Part shown: piece by piece, positions 48,630 to 59,774 of the stretch
Layout: each line of letters begins with the position of its first letter
Position numbering within the stretch: position 1 is the stretch's first letter
NCBI RefSeq assembly: GCF_011761945.1
Contig: NZ_JAASQV010000001.1
Location: forward strand, 310,001-374,000
Direction of reading: 5' to 3'
Origin: Sphingomonas leidyi
GTDB taxonomy: Bacteria > Pseudomonadota > Alphaproteobacteria > Sphingomonadales > Sphingomonadaceae
DNA: 64,000 nucleotides
The notes under the pieces: generated by a model
Seen by the model: only the letters and a program-made list of their open reading frames with translations
The model's database searches: none
What the model was told of the DNA's origin: nothing
Translations under genes and position numbers: made by a program

Positions 48630-49298
48630 CTACAACCAGGAGCTGATCTCCTCCAGCGGCTTCTTCATGCTCCCGGCCGCCGGGGTCATGGCTTCGGCGG
48701 CCGGATGGCCGGCGACGATCAGCATCAGCGCCTTCTCGCCCTCCGGCCGGCGGCAGACGCGGTTGAGGAAGCGCATCGGCCTGGGCGTGTGGACCAGCGT
48801 CGCGATGCCGGCGGCGTGCAGCGTGGCGAGCAGGATCCCGGTGGCGATGCCGACGCTCTCGGTGACGTAATAGTTGCGCGGCACGGCTTCGTCGTCGGCA
48901 AGGCGCCGGGCGAAGACCGCGATCAGCCAGGGCGCCGTCTCGAGAAAGGGCTTGTCGGCATGGGTGCCGAGCGGGCGCACCGCATCGAGCCACGCTCCCG
49001 GTGCGCGGCCGGCGTAGAAATGGCGCTCCTCCTCCTCGGCCGCGACGCGGATCGTCGCCTTGGCCTCCGCCCCCGCGATCGCGCAGAAGTGCCAGGGCTG
49101 GCGGTTGGCGCCGCTCGGTGCCGAGCCGGCGGCCCGCAGCGCCGCCTCGATCACTTCACGGGGAACGGGCCGATCGCTAAAGGCCCGGCAGCTGCGACGC
49201 GTGGCGATCTCCGCCAGGAAGGTCTGGGCCCGCTCGATCCGGGCATTGTCGCTCAGTTCCGGATAGGGCTGCCACGGCAGCGCTTCGTGCTCGGCCAT
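48630..49298 (-). CDS. Nitroreductase-family flavoprotein
   Basis: A 222-residue FMN-binding oxidoreductase. The N-terminal FMN motif is TRRSCRAFSDRPVPREVIEA, then APSGANRQPWHFCAI, and the helix ETAPWLIAVFARR and YYVTESVGIATGILLATLH follow, both typical of this family. It would reduce nitro or quinone compounds with NAD(P)H; the natural substrate is unknown. The protein lies 33 nt before the four-helix protein gene. Confidence 0.87.
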   Translation of the reverse strand: MAEHEALPWQPYPELSDNARIERAQTFLAEIATRRSCRAFSDRPVPREVIEAALRAAGSAPSGANRQPWHFCAIAGAEAKATIRVAAEEEERHFYAGRAPGAWLDAVRPLGTHADKPFLETAPWLIAVFARRLADDEAVPRNYYVTESVGIATGILLATLHAAGIATLVHTPRPMRFLNRVCRRPEGEKALMLIVAGHPAAEAMTPAAGSMKKPLEEISSWL

Positions 49299-49367
49299 GG
49301 ATGCCCCCTCTGATTCGACGATGCCACCGGTGTCTCGGGCCAGGCAATCCGGTTTTCCCCGTAGCGC

Positions 49368-49778
49368 TCAGCGATTCTCCCTGCGGATCACCAGCTTCAG
49401 GCCCGACCAGACCGGATCGACCGCGCAGACCTTGATGTCGACCAGCCCCTTGGGCAGCGCGACTGCGCGGATCACGTCCTCGGTAATGTCGGTCTCCACC
49501 CGGGCGGCCTTCTTGGGCCAGGAGACCCAGATGAAGCCGTTCCGGTCGATCAGCGCGAGCAGCGCCTCCAGCTCCCGTTCGAGCCTCGCCCGCTCGGTGA
49601 CGAAGACATGCGCCGCCTGCAGTCCGGCACAGGCGACTGCATATTCCTCGATCCCCAGCCCCGCGGGGTCGATCTCGGCGCGGACGCTGTCCGGCATGTC
49701 GCCGAACCAGCTGCGCATGCCGGGCTTGAGCCCCAGTTTCTTCGCCAGCGGCGTGCCGGAATAGCCAGCGGTCATCAC
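49368..49778 (-). CDS. DUF3052-family protein
   Basis: A 136-residue cytoplasmic protein. The start TAGYSGTPLAKKLGLKPGM is the hallmark of the DUF3052 family, followed by HVFVTERARLERELEALLAL and GFIWVSWPKKAARVETDITE. The function is unknown. Two tandem ATG codons lie at the start (49778, 49775). It follows purL on the same strand with a 34-bp gap and may share its transcript. Confidence 0.83.
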   Translation of the reverse strand: MMTAGYSGTPLAKKLGLKPGMRSWFGDMPDSVRAEIDPAGLGIEEYAVACAGLQAAHVFVTERARLERELEALLALIDRNGFIWVSWPKKAARVETDITEDVIRAVALPKGLVDIKVCAVDPVWSGLKLVIRRENR

Positions 49779-49812
49779 GACTTCCCTCCTTGCCGGCCGG
49801 CACGCACCTGCT

Positions 49813-52032
49813 TCACGCCAGGGCCGCGTCTTCCCCCATCAGCTCCGGGAAGAACGCTTCGTGCGCCGCCTTGAGATCGGCCAGGCTCACGCAGAAATCG
49901 CCTTCTTCCAGCTCGAAGATGATCCGGTCCTTGATCGTGCGACCGATCGGATCGGCGACCAGCCCGGCCTTGTCCGCCGCGACGAGGAAGTCGGCAAGGC
50001 AGGTGTCGCAGATCGTGACGACATACAGGCCCTGGTCTTCGCCGAAGAAGGAGCCGGCGATGCCGAAGGGCTGGGGCTGGTCGATGATCGCGCCGATGCC
50101 CGAGGCCATCGCCATCTCGGCGATCGCGACCGCCAGTCCGCCGTCCGATACGTCGTGGCAGGCGGTGATCGCGCCGGTGCAGATGCCCGAGCGGATGAAG
50201 GCGCCGGTGCGGCGTTCCATCATCAGATCGACTTCGGGAGCCGGCCCTTCCTCGCGGCCGTGCAGCTCGCGCAGCCACAGCGACTGGCCGAGATGGCCCG
50301 AACGTTCGCCGACCGCCAGGATGATGTCGCCGGTGCCCTTGAAGGCGATGGTCGCGCTCTTCGAATAATCCTTGAGCAGGCCGATCGCGCCGATCGCCGG
50401 GGTCGGCAGGATCGCCGAGCCGCCGCCGGTGGCCTTGCTCTCGTTGTAGAGCGAGACGTTGCCCGAGACGATCGGGAAGTCGAGCGCGCGGCACGCCTCC
50501 GACATGCCTTCGAGGCAGCCGACGATCTGGCCCATGATCTCCGGGCGTTGCGGATTGGCGAAGTTGAGGCAGTTGGTCACCGCCAGCGGGGTGGCGCCGA
50601 CGGCCGAAAGGTTGCGCCATGCCTCCGCGATCGCCTGCTTGCCGCCCTCCACCGGGTCGGCGAAGCAATAGCGCGGGGTGCAATCGGTGGTGATCGCCAG
50701 GCCCTTGCCGGAGCCGTGCACGCGGACCACCGCCGCGTCGCCGCCCGGGCGCTGCACGGTGTCGGCGCCGACCATATGGTCGTACTGCTCCCAGATCCAG
50801 CGGCGCGAGGCGAGGTCGGGCGTGCCGACCAGCTTGAGCAGGTCCGCGGCCGGATCGGTGCTCTCGGGCACGTCCGCCAGTTCGGCGGGCTTCGGCGTCG
50901 GCACGTGCGGCCGGTCGTAGAGCGGCGCTTCGTCCGCCAGCGGGGCGAGCGGGATGTCGGCGACCGTGTCGCCCTTCCATTTCAGCACCATGCGGCCGGT
51001 ATCCGTCACATGGCCGATCACGGCGAAATCGAGCTCCCATTTGCGGAAGATCGCCTCGGCAAAGGCTTCGCGGCCGGGCTTGAGCACCATGAGCATGCGC
51101 TCCTGGCTCTCCGACAGCATCATCTCGTACGGCGTCATGCCGGTTTCGCGCTGGGGCACGTCGTCCATCACCAGCTCGATGCCGACGCCGCCCTTGCTGG
51201 CCATCTCGACCGAGGAGGAAGTGAGGCCGGCGGCGCCCATGTCCTGGATCGCGACGATCGCGTCCGACGACATCAGCTCGAGGCACGCTTCGATCAGCAG
51301 CTTCTCGGTGAAGGGATCGCCGACCTGGACGGTGGGGCGCTTCTCCTCGCTGTCCTCGCCGAAATCCGCGCTCGCCATCGTCGCGCCGTGGATGCCGTCG
51401 CGGCCGGTCTTCGAGCCGACATAGACGATCGGATTGCCGACGCCGCTGGCGGCCGAATAGAAGATCTTGTCCGTGTCCGCGATGCCGACGGTCATCGCGT
51501 TGACCAGGATGTTGCCGTCATAGGCCTTGTGGAAATTGACTTCGCCGCCGACGGTGGGGACGCCGACGCAATTGCCATAGCCGCCGATGCCGTGGACCAC
51601 GCCGGCGATGAGGTGCTTCATCTTGGGGTGGTCGGGCCGGCCGAAGCGCAGCGCGTTCATGTTGGCGATCGGGCGCGCGCCCATGGTGAACACGTCGCGC
51701 AGGATGCCGCCCACGCCGGTCGCCGCGCCCTGATAGGGCTCGATGTACGACGGGTGGTTGTGGCTCTCCATCTTGAAGATCGCGGCCTGGCCGTCGCCGA
51801 TATCGACCACGCCGGCATTCTCGCCCGGGCCGCAGATCACCTGGGGGCCCTCGGTCGGCAGCTTCTTCAGGTGGATGCGGCTCGACTTGTAGCTGCAATG
51901 CTCGGACCACATCACCGAGAAGATGCCGAGTTCGGTAAGGTTGGGCTCGCGGCCCATCGCCTTCAGGACGCGCGCATATTCTTCGGGGGTGAAGCCGTGC
52001 TCGGCGACGATCTCGGACGTGATCTGGGTCAT
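49813..52032 (-). CDS. purL: Phosphoribosylformylglycinamidine synthase subunit PurL (small type)
   Basis: Converts FGAR to FGAM in purine synthesis, using ammonia from PurQ. It has 739 residues from ATG 52032 (an upstream in-frame ATG at 52056 is less likely); this is the three-subunit PurLQS type, not the 1300-residue fused form. Motifs are [13 protein letters not shown] near residue 40, [34 protein letters not shown] and, in the second half, [20 protein letters not shown] and [10 protein letters not shown]. Confidence 0.96.
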   Translation of the reverse strand: MTQITSEIVAEHGFTPEEYARVLKAMGREPNLTELGIFSVMWSEHCSYKSSRIHLKKLPTEGPQVICGPGENAGVVDIGDGQAAIFKMESHNHPSYIEPYQGAATGVGGILRDVFTMGARPIANMNALRFGRPDHPKMKHLIAGVVHGIGGYGNCVGVPTVGGEVNFHKAYDGNILVNAMTVGIADTDKIFYSAASGVGNPIVYVGSKTGRDGIHGATMASADFGEDSEEKRPTVQVGDPFTEKLLIEACLELMSSDAIVAIQDMGAAGLTSSSVEMASKGGVGIELVMDDVPQRETGMTPYEMMLSESQERMLMVLKPGREAFAEAIFRKWELDFAVIGHVTDTGRMVLKWKGDTVADIPLAPLADEAPLYDRPHVPTPKPAELADVPESTDPAADLLKLVGTPDLASRRWIWEQYDHMVGADTVQRPGGDAAVVRVHGSGKGLAITTDCTPRYCFADPVEGGKQAIAEAWRNLSAVGATPLAVTNCLNFANPQRPEIMGQIVGCLEGMSEACRALDFPIVSGNVSLYNESKATGGGSAILPTPAIGAIGLLKDYSKSATIAFKGTGDIILAVGERSGHLGQSLWLRELHGREEGPAPEVDLMMERRTGAFIRSGICTGAITACHDVSDGGLAVAIAEMAMASGIGAIIDQPQPFGIAGSFFGEDQGLYVVTICDTCLADFLVAADKAGLVADPIGRTIKDRIIFELEEGDFCVSLADLKAAHEAFFPELMGEDAALA

Positions 52033-52274
52033 GGGCGCAGCCCATAGCGAGGGCATGTGCCCGCGTCACCCCCGAGCGGGGGCGGCGCGAAAATCTTGCC
52101 TCCCCCGGCCGGCATGTGCGGACGGCGCGGAAGGGCCGGGGCGTTCGCATCGCGGCCGAGCCAAGCGGATGGAATCCTGCATCAAGGGACCGAATCGCCG
52201 GGCTATGCGGGGGTTGGAGATTAACCATTGGAGGCGTAGCAAGGCGGACGGAGTGGAGCCTTGGGTGTAGCGTG

Positions 52275-52712
52275 ATGAATCACTGGATAGATCGCGTGGC
52301 GGCGCCGCCGGCCGGGCGCGTGCCGATGGGTTGGGCGAACGCGCTGCATGTCGTGCCCGATGGTGCCCCCGCGGTGCTCGCGCCGATGCCCGCCGCCTGG
52401 GAATGCGACCTGTCCGACGATTCGCTGCGCTGGACGCCGGGCGTGTTCGCGATATTCGGCCTGCCGCCCGGCCGGCCGGTGCGCCGCGACGAAGTGGTCG
52501 CCATGTACAGCCCGGAATCGCGGGCCGAACTGGCCAGGCTGCGGTCGGAGGCGATCGCCAATTGCGGCAGCTTCACCTTCGAGGCCGAGATCCGCCGGCC
52601 GGACGGCGAGATGCGCTGGATGCGCGTGACTGCCGATGTCGAGGTGCGCGATGGCCGCCCGGCCTATCTCTACGGCCTGAAGCAGGACATCACGCATCTG
52701 CGGCGGGGCTAG
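52275..52712 (+). CDS. Free-standing PAS-domain protein
   Basis: A 145-residue protein with one PAS_3-type sensory fold. After a proline-rich N-terminus (residues 1-40), WECDLSDDSLRWTPGVFAIF opens the domain; SFTFEAEIRRPDGEMRWMRV and DGRPAYLYGLKQDITHLRRG are the typical last strands (PAC motif). No output domain is attached. ATG 52275 is preceded by GTG in the same frame. Convergent with a GGDEF gene; it could sense a ligand for a partner protein. Confidence 0.82.
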   Translation: MNHWIDRVAAPPAGRVPMGWANALHVVPDGAPAVLAPMPAAWECDLSDDSLRWTPGVFAIFGLPPGRPVRRDEVVAMYSPESRAELARLRSEAIANCGSFTFEAEIRRPDGEMRWMRVTADVEVRDGRPAYLYGLKQDITHLRRG

Positions 52713-52821
52713 CGCCTCCCTCGAGGCAATCCATTCCCGTCGATCCCCGCGGGACAACTCCCCCACCTGACGGGCGCGGGATGGCGGAAAGGACGAGAGG
52801 CGCCGCGAAGGATGCCCCGCC

Positions 52822-53916
52822 CTAGGCCGCGGAGGCGACCGGCAGCGTGGAGGTCACCACGCGATCCTTGCCGGCATGTTTCGCGGCATAGAGCAGGTCG
52901 TCCGCGAGGCGCAGCGCGTCGGCGTGATCGCCCGCGACCGGCGCGACGCCGGCCGAGAAGCTGATCCTGCCGATCGGCAGGTCGGTGGTCTGGTCGCGCA
53001 GCAGCCGCTCGCGCAGCCGGGCGCGGCAGCCGTCGAGCAGGTCGGCGGCCTCCTCCGCATCGGCGCCCTCGAACAGGCAGACGAACTCCTCGCCGCCATA
53101 GCGCGCGACCGTCACCCGGCGGCCCAGGTCCTCGCGCAGGAAGCGCGCGACGAAGCGGAGCACGCGGTCGCCGGTATGATGGCCGTGCCGGTCGTTGATC
53201 GCCTTGAAATTGTCGATGTCGCACAGCGCGAGGGCAAAGGGGGCGGCATCCGGCCGGGCCAGCGTCTCCTCCATCCGCGCGAAGAAGCCGCGGCGATTGG
53301 GCAGGCCGGTGAGGTGATCCTCCTCCGCCTCGCGCACTGCGCGCTCGAGATCGGCGCGCAGGCGCCGCGTGCCCTCGCGGGTGCGCTCGAGCCGGCCGCC
53401 GATCCTGCGCGTCGTCTCGGCGACGTCGAGCGTGACTTCGAGCAGCCGGCGATAGGCCTCGCCCGGCTCGCTGCCCATCTGGTCGGCCGCTTCGCCGAGC
53501 GCGGTGGAATAGGCGCTGGTCGAGGCAGTGGCGTCGCCCACCGCGGCAAGGCAATCGGCGACCTTGCTCTCGAGCTCGCGGGTGAGCTTGTCGAGCTTGT
53601 CGGGCGTCTCGCCCGCAGCGCAGCGCTCGACGATCCGTTCGACATCGCGGTCGGTCAGGCTGCCCTTGGCGTTGAGCAGTTCCTGGGCCGCGCGCACCAG
53701 CGGGGCCTCCAGGCCGTCGAGGAAACGGCCGGCAAAGTCGAAGTTGGTCGTGCTGGGCTCCAGCCCGTGCTGGAACAGGAAGGCGCCGATCTGTTCGTAG
53801 CGCAGGCGGTGGAGCGCGGTCCGGTCGGGCGCGGCCCATGGATCCTCGCCTTCGCCGCGGCGGAACCAGGATACCAGCCGGTCGAGCGGCGAGTGGAGGG
53901 AAACGGGCGCGCTCAT
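52822..53916 (-). CDS. Diguanylate cyclase (GGDEF domain)
   Basis: A 364-residue soluble protein making cyclic di-GMP. Residues 1-190 are helical with coiled-coil character (RELESKVADCL; DVAETTRRIGGRLERTREGT). The GGDEF domain (about 200-355) has DHLTGLPNRRGFFARM, the ALCDIDNFKAINDRHGH metal site and the active-site loop ARYGGEEF. There is no RxxD inhibitory site five residues before GGEEF, so product inhibition is not expected. No transmembrane segment, so cytosolic. Confidence 0.9.
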   Translation of the reverse strand: MSAPVSLHSPLDRLVSWFRRGEGEDPWAAPDRTALHRLRYEQIGAFLFQHGLEPSTTNFDFAGRFLDGLEAPLVRAAQELLNAKGSLTDRDVERIVERCAAGETPDKLDKLTRELESKVADCLAAVGDATASTSAYSTALGEAADQMGSEPGEAYRRLLEVTLDVAETTRRIGGRLERTREGTRRLRADLERAVREAEEDHLTGLPNRRGFFARMEETLARPDAAPFALALCDIDNFKAINDRHGHHTGDRVLRFVARFLREDLGRRVTVARYGGEEFVCLFEGADAEEAADLLDGCRARLRERLLRDQTTDLPIGRISFSAGVAPVAGDHADALRLADDLLYAAKHAGKDRVVTSTLPVASAA

Positions 53917-54094
53917 GCCCGGGCCCCGCCGGTCCATGCGGCGATCCGCTCGGCGTCCTTGCCCGCGCGATGCCCGTCGATGCTTGCCCTTGATCGCATG
54001 TCCCGCCCCCGTTCTCGACGGAATCGTTACGGGAGCGATCGTAATATTCGCGTTAATCCGGCCCGGAATTCGCCAAATCGGGTAGCGTGGCCGC

Positions 54095-54180
54095 CCTGGG
54101 TCGGGGACTCGCATTCCGTCAACCGTCATCCCCGCGCAGGCGGGATGACGGGGTTCGCTGAATGAGTCCCCCACCCTAGG
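54095..54180. repeat. REP/MITE-like element, copy 2 (86 bp)
   Basis: Ends CCTGGGTCGGGGACTC and GAGTCCCCCACCCTAGG, imperfect inverted repeats. The core is GTCATCCCCGCGCAGGCGGG with GATGAC. It abuts copy 3, giving a tandem pair in the 348-bp gap upstream of the GGDEF gene; no coding region is seen in that gap. Confidence 0.75.
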
Positions 54181-54267
54181 TTGGGGACTCATATTCCTTC
54201 AATCGTCATCCTCGCGAAGGCGGGGATGGCGAAGGAAAATCAGATACTTGTTTGGGTTCTCAACCTA
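54177..54267. repeat. REP/MITE-like element, copy 3 (91 bp)
   Basis: Read on the minus strand it begins TAGGTTGAGAACCCAAACAA, then GTATCTGATTTTC, the same end as copies at 33160 and 63257. That end supplies the TAG stop of arsC. Confidence 0.78.
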
Positions 54268-54599
54268 CAGGATCTCGCGCACCCGCTCCGGCGGGCGGCC
54301 GAGGCGGGCGCCCTTTTCGGTCACCACCAGCGGCCGTTCGATCAGGATCGGATCGGCCGCCATCGCGTCGAGGATCGCATCGTCGTCCGCTCCCTTTAGC
54401 GGCTTGGCGGCGTCCTCGGTGATGCGCAGGCCTTCGCGCGCGGTCATGCCGGCGCGGGCATAGAGGTCCTTCAGCGTCTCGCGGCTCGGCGGGGTCTTGA
54501 GATACTCCACCACCTCGACCGCGAGGCCCGGCGTTCCGTTCAGGATCGCCAGCGCCTCGCGCGACTTGGAGCAGCGGGGATTGTGGTAGATGGTGGCCT

Positions 54600-54603
<4 letters not shown>
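54265..54603 (-). CDS. arsC: Arsenate reductase (glutaredoxin type)
   Basis: A 112-residue ArsC-family enzyme. The catalytic cysteine is Cys11 in [14 protein letters not shown], and the arginine-rich loop [20 protein letters not shown] carries the conserved Arg residues of the arsenate site. [11 protein letters not shown] ends the protein. It would reduce arsenate using glutaredoxin. It overlaps accC by 4 nt, an odd partner for a detoxification gene, and its stop codon lies in a REP-like element. Confidence 0.9.
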
Positions 54604-55955
<1,352 letters not shown>

Positions 55956-55965
55956 GGGGCCGCCG

Positions 55966-56448
55966 TTACTCGACCACGACGAGCGGCTGGTCGAACTCGA
56001 CCGGCTGGCCATTGTCGACCAGGATCGCCTTGACCGTGCCGGCCGAAGTGGCGTGGATCGGGTTCATCACCTTCATCGCCTCGATGATCAGCAGCGTGTC
56101 GCCGGCCTTCACCGTCTGGCCGACCGAGACGAAGTTCGCCGCCTCGGGATTCGGCGCCAGATAGACGGTGCCGACCATCGGCGACTTGACTGCGTTCAGC
56201 GCGGCGACGGGCGCGGCCTCGACGGCAGCGGCAACCGGCGCGGCGGCGGCCGGAGCGGCGACCGGGGCAGCCATCGGCGCCTGCAGGAGCGCGGGCGCGG
56301 CCTGCACGGTGCGCGCGACGCGGACCTTGCGATCGCCGTCCTCGACTTCGATCTCGGTGAGATTGGTGTCGTCCAGCACGGCGGCGAGCTGCCGCACCAG
56401 GTCGATGTCGACCTGCATTGCGCCCGTCTTGTCGTTCTTTTCTGCCAT
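55966..56448 (-). CDS. accB: Biotin carboxyl carrier protein of acetyl-CoA carboxylase
   Basis: Carrier subunit that shuttles carboxybiotin between AccC and the carboxyltransferase. It has 160 residues. The N-terminal helix region is followed by an alanine/proline-rich flexible linker (residues about 50-85) and the biotinyl domain with the biotin-accepting Lys126 in EAMKVMN and [15 protein letters not shown] near residue 90. Operon with aroQ upstream (34-bp gap) and accC downstream. Confidence 0.95.
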   Translation of the reverse strand: MAEKNDKTGAMQVDIDLVRQLAAVLDDTNLTEIEVEDGDRKVRVARTVQAAPALLQAPMAAPVAAPAAAAPVAAAVEAAPVAALNAVKSPMVGTVYLAPNPEAANFVSVGQTVKAGDTLLIIEAMKVMNPIHATSAGTVKAILVDNGQPVEFDQPLVVVE

Positions 56449-56482
56449 TTGATCTCGTCTTCCGATGAAACGGCGCCCTTTG

Positions 56483-56923
56483 TCAGAGGAGCGCGGCGGC
56501 TTCAAGCGCAAGCATGTAGGACAGCGCCCCGAAACCGGCGATGGTTCCCCGGGCGGCCATGCCGACATAGCTGTGGTGGCGATACTCCTCCCGGGCGACC
56601 GGGTTGGAGATATGTACTTCGAATACCGGCGTCCGGATCGAGCGGATCGCATCGTAGAGCGCGAGGCTGGTGTGCGTGAACGCGCCCGCGTTGAGCAGGA
56701 CGGCCTTCGCGCCGCGGGCCTGGGCCTCGTGGAGCCAGTCGATCAGGTGGCCCTCGTGATTCGACTGGCGCAGATCGATCTCCAGCCCCAGTTCCTTCGC
56801 CCGGTCCTCCAGGCGGCCCGCAATGTCGTCGAGCGTGTCCGAACCGTAGATCTCCGGCTCGCGCAGTCCCAGCAGGTTGAGGTTGGGACCGTTGAGGACG
56901 TAGATCGTATCGGCCAAGGCCAA
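56483..56923 (-). CDS. aroQ: 3-dehydroquinate dehydratase, type II
   Basis: Third step of the shikimate pathway, removing water from dehydroquinate. It has 146 residues. The type II motifs are [19 protein letters not shown] near residue 10 (catalytic Tyr), [32 protein letters not shown] and [17 protein letters not shown] (catalytic His). The link aroQ-accB-accC is common in proteobacteria. Divergent from thiSG with a 75-bp gap. Confidence 0.96.
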   Translation of the reverse strand: MALADTIYVLNGPNLNLLGLREPEIYGSDTLDDIAGRLEDRAKELGLEIDLRQSNHEGHLIDWLHEAQARGAKAVLLNAGAFTHTSLALYDAIRSIRTPVFEVHISNPVAREEYRHHSYVGMAARGTIAGFGALSYMLALEAAALL

Positions 56924-56932
56924 GCCTTTCGG

Positions 56933-56962
56933 TTGCGGGCGCGGGAGCGGCTTCCCTATATG
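56933..56962 (+). promoter_or_regulatory. Candidate promoter of thiSG
   Basis: TTGCGG, 18 bp, TATATG; the surrounding CCCTATATGAGCG is identical to the region at the secY promoter. No TPP riboswitch (no CTGAGA) lies in the 36-nt leader. Confidence 0.45.
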
Positions 56963-56998
56963 AGCGCGCGCTCCCGATCAAATTTCCAAGGACAGTTC

Positions 56999-58003
56999 AT
57001 GCATATCGACGGCACCGTCTCCATCACCGTCAACGGCGAGCACCGGCGGGTGATGGCCGGCCTCACCATCGCCCAGCTGGCCGAGGAGCTGGGGCTGGTG
57101 CCCGCCAAGCTGGCGGTGGAGCGCAACCTGGAAGTGGTGCCGCGCTCGACGCTGGACCAGGTGGTGGTCGAGGATGGCGACGAGCTGGAGATCGTGCATT
57201 TCGTCGGTGGTGGCGACCATGGCAGGCCGGTCGATGACGATAGCTGGACCGTCGCGGGCAAGACCTTCCGTTCACGGCTGATCGTCGGCACCGGCAAGTA
57301 CAGGGATTTCGAGCAGAACGCGGCCGCGGTGGTGGCGAGCGGCGCCGAGATCGTCACGGTGGCGGTGCGCCGCGTGAACGTCAGCGATCCCAAGGCGCCG
57401 ATGCTCACCGACTATATCGACCCGAAGAAGATCACCTATCTGCCCAACACCGCCGGCTGCTTCGATGCCGAATCGGCGATCCGCACGCTGCGCCTGGCGC
57501 GCGAGGCGGGCGGCTGGGAGCTGGTGAAGCTCGAAGTGCTGGGCGAGGCGCGGACGCTCTATCCGGACATGGTGGAGACGCTGCGGGCCACGGAAATCCT
57601 CGCGAACGAGGGCTTCAAGCCGATGGTCTATTGCGTGGACGATCCCATCGCGGCGAAGCGGCTGGAGGATGCCGGCGCCGTGGCGATCATGCCGCTGGGC
57701 GCGCCGATCGGTTCCGGCTTGGGCATCCAGAACCAGGTGACGATCCGGCTGATTGTCGAAGGTGCCAAGGTGCCGGTGCTGGTCGATGCCGGCGTCGGCT
57801 CGGCGAGCGACGCGGCGGTGGGCATGGAGCTGGGCTGCGACGGCATCCTGATGAACACCGCGATCGCCGAGGCGAAGGACCCGATCCTGATGGCGGCGGC
57901 GATGAAGGCGGCAGTGGAAGCCGGGCGGCTCTCCTATCGCGCCGGGCGCATGGCCAAGCGCCGCTATGCCGATCCCTCGAGCCCGCTGGCGGGGTTGATC
58001 TGA
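56999..58003 (+). CDS. thiG: ThiS-ThiG fusion: sulfur carrier protein / thiazole synthase
   Basis: A 334-residue fusion of the two thiazole-forming proteins of thiamine synthesis. Residues 1 to about 72 are a ThiS beta-grasp fold ending in the GGG motif (HFVGGG, 70-72). A short linker ([11 protein letters not shown]) leads to ThiG from about residue 82, with [12 protein letters not shown], the Schiff-base Lys177 ([11 protein letters not shown]), [10 protein letters not shown] and [14 protein letters not shown]. Because the ThiS end is internal, the usual free Gly-Gly carboxylate for thiocarboxylation is missing. One-base overlap with the downstream hydrolase gene. Confidence 0.93.
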   Translation: MHIDGTVSITVNGEHRRVMAGLTIAQLAEELGLVPAKLAVERNLEVVPRSTLDQVVVEDGDELEIVHFVGGGDHGRPVDDDSWTVAGKTFRSRLIVGTGKYRDFEQNAAAVVASGAEIVTVAVRRVNVSDPKAPMLTDYIDPKKITYLPNTAGCFDAESAIRTLRLAREAGGWELVKLEVLGEARTLYPDMVETLRATEILANEGFKPMVYCVDDPIAAKRLEDAGAVAIMPLGAPIGSGLGIQNQVTIRLIVEGAKVPVLVDAGVGSASDAAVGMELGCDGILMNTAIAEAKDPILMAAAMKAAVEAGRLSYRAGRMAKRRYADPSSPLAGLI

Positions 58004-58764
58004 TGCGCCGGCCGGCCGCCGCGGCACTGGCGCTGCTCGCGCTTTCCGCCTGCCACCCCAGGCCCGCCGCCGTGCCGAAGGAATCGCGCGCCATTTCCGC
58101 CGAGCCGGTGACGCTCACCGCGGCGGACGGGGTGAAGGTCTTTGGCGTCCATACCAGCGTCGAGAAGCCCAAGGCGCTGATCCTGCTCTTCCACCAGGCG
58201 GGTTCGGGCAAGGACGAATATGCGACCATTGCCCCCAGGCTGGCGACCTGGGGCTATAGCTCGCTGCGTATCGACCAGCGCGCCGGCGGCGACCTGTTCG
58301 GCGGCAATGCGACGGTGAAGGCGCTGGGCCGCTCGACGAGTTACTATCAGGCGAAGCCGGACCTGGTGGCGGCGCTGGCATGGGCGAAGGACAAGAAGCT
58401 GCCGGTGATCCTGTGGGGCAGCAGCTATTCGGCGTCGCTCGTCTTCCTGCTCGCCGCGGACTATCCCGATCGGGTGAAGGCGGTGATGGCATTCTCGCCC
58501 GGCGAATATTTCGACGACAAGACGATGGTGCGCACCGCCGCGGCCAACGTGAAGGCGCCGGTGTTCGCAACGTCGGCGCAGGATGGGCATGAGGTCGACG
58601 AGGCCCGGAACATCCTCGCCGCGGTGCCGGGGCAGAAGGAGCAGTTCGTGCCCAAGCAGGGCGGAGTGCACGGCGCCTCCACCTTGCTGCGCGCGAAGAA
58701 TCCCGAGGGCGCCGAGCCGGCCTGGACCGCGGTGATCGCCTTCCTGCAGAAGGTGGCGCCCTGA
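58003..58764 (+). CDS. Alpha/beta-hydrolase lipoprotein
   Basis: A 253-residue protein with a lipobox (LLALSAC, Cys17), so it is an anchored periplasmic protein. The alpha/beta-hydrolase fold is seen: LILLFHQAGSGKDEYATIAP (oxyanion loop), nucleophile Ser in LWGSSYSASL (G-x-S-x-S form), Asp in TSAQDGHEVDEA and His in GGVHGAS. The dienelactone-hydrolase group is the closest by memory. It shares one base with the thiSG stop (TGATG); any link to thiamine synthesis is unproven. Confidence 0.82.
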   Translation: MRRPAAAALALLALSACHPRPAAVPKESRAISAEPVTLTAADGVKVFGVHTSVEKPKALILLFHQAGSGKDEYATIAPRLATWGYSSLRIDQRAGGDLFGGNATVKALGRSTSYYQAKPDLVAALAWAKDKKLPVILWGSSYSASLVFLLAADYPDRVKAVMAFSPGEYFDDKTMVRTAAANVKAPVFATSAQDGHEVDEARNILAAVPGQKEQFVPKQGGVHGASTLLRAKNPEGAEPAWTAVIAFLQKVAP

Positions 58765-58797
58765 CCTTCGCCCCTTCCCTTCCGGGGAGGGGAGGAT

Positions 58798-59406
58798 CTA
58801 GTGCGGCCGCCGCACCAGCCACACCGAGCGGCCCCCCGTCGCCGCGTCCTCGGGCGCATGGGCGACTTCGAACAGGCCGGTCCGCGCGAATATCGCGCGA
58901 TATTCCGCCGGGCCGGCGCTGGCATGATAGAGCTGCTCGCCGAACTGGCAGCCCATCGCGACGCCGCGTTCGGGCCCGGTATTGAACAGCAATGCCCCGC
59001 CGGGCGACAGCGAGGGCGCCAGTCGCTCGAGCAGGGCGAGCTGGTCGTCGGCGGGCAAGTGGAAGAGGCTGTCCCAGGCGAGGATGCCGCCGAACATCCC
59101 GTCCGGCACCACGCCGCGCATGTCCGCCGCGATCCAGCGCTCGCGCGGGAAGCGGGTGCGGCAGAGCGCGATCATCTTCGCCGAGATATCGACGCCGGTG
59201 ATCGGATGGTGCGCATCGTGCAGATAGCGCGCGATCGGCTCGCCCGCGCCGCAGCCCAGGTCGAGGACCGGCGCGCCCTTCGGGACCCCCAGCAGGAAGC
59301 GATCCAGCCAGGCGCGCTCCGTGAAGCGCTTGCGCCGTTCATGATCGAAGGCATGGGCATGGCGCTCGTAATGTTCGGCAACCCGCTCTGGCATGACGGA
59401 ACCCAT
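58798..59406 (-). CDS. Class I SAM-dependent methyltransferase
   Basis: A 202-residue enzyme. SAM-binding motif I is VLDLGCGAGEPIARYL near residues 47-62; motif II GVDISAKMIALCR follows, and the later DSLFHLPADDQLALLERLAP and LLFNTGPERG are typical of small-molecule methyltransferases. Substrate unknown. Start may be ATG 59406 or 59394. Convergent with the hydrolase gene. Confidence 0.86.
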   Translation of the reverse strand: MGSVMPERVAEHYERHAHAFDHERRKRFTERAWLDRFLLGVPKGAPVLDLGCGAGEPIARYLHDAHHPITGVDISAKMIALCRTRFPRERWIAADMRGVVPDGMFGGILAWDSLFHLPADDQLALLERLAPSLSPGGALLFNTGPERGVAMGCQFGEQLYHASAGPAEYRAIFARTGLFEVAHAPEDAATGGRSVWLVRRPH

Positions 59407-59485
59407 ATCCGGCGCGGACCGTTGTTTCAGTCGAATGGATCACAGGCGCGGCCAAGCGCCGATCCGCGGCCAGGAGATTGGAATC

Positions 59486-59689
59486 ATGGGTGAACTTACT
59501 GACAAGATCAAGGGCAACGTCAACGAGCTGGTCGGCAAGGCCAAGCAGGCGCTGGCGGGCGATGCCGACGATCCCAACCGCACCCGCGCGGACGACAAGC
59601 TCGACGCCGAGGGCAAGGTCCAGGAGCTGAAGGGCAAGGGCCAGCAGCTGATCGGCAAGGTGAAGGGCGCGCTCGGCGACGACATCTGA
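59486..59689 (+). CDS. CsbD-family stress protein
   Basis: A 67-residue hydrophilic helical protein of the CsbD family (general-stress-related, function unclear). The repeated KIKGNVNELVGKAKQALAGD and KVQELKGKGQQLIGKVKGAL helices, rich in Lys and Gly, are diagnostic. ATG 59486 follows CAGGAGATTGG. Monocistronic, between a methyltransferase gene and an ankyrin-repeat gene. Confidence 0.9.
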   Translation: MGELTDKIKGNVNELVGKAKQALAGDADDPNRTRADDKLDAEGKVQELKGKGQQLIGKVKGALGDDI

Positions 59690-59774
59690 TCCCGTCGGGG
59701 ATGCTCAGGCGAGGCCGTTCCGGGCAACCGGGGCGGCCTCTTCGCGCGTGCGGGATTCGGGGATAGGATGCGGC

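Noticed and set aside
49861..52047. 728-residue plus-strand frame opposite purL
   Set aside because: Antisense shadow of an intact purL; His/Arg/Ala-rich and without motifs.
56924..56998. TPP riboswitch upstream of thiSG
   Set aside because: The gap is only 75 bp and lacks the CTGAGA and P4/P5 features of the THI box.
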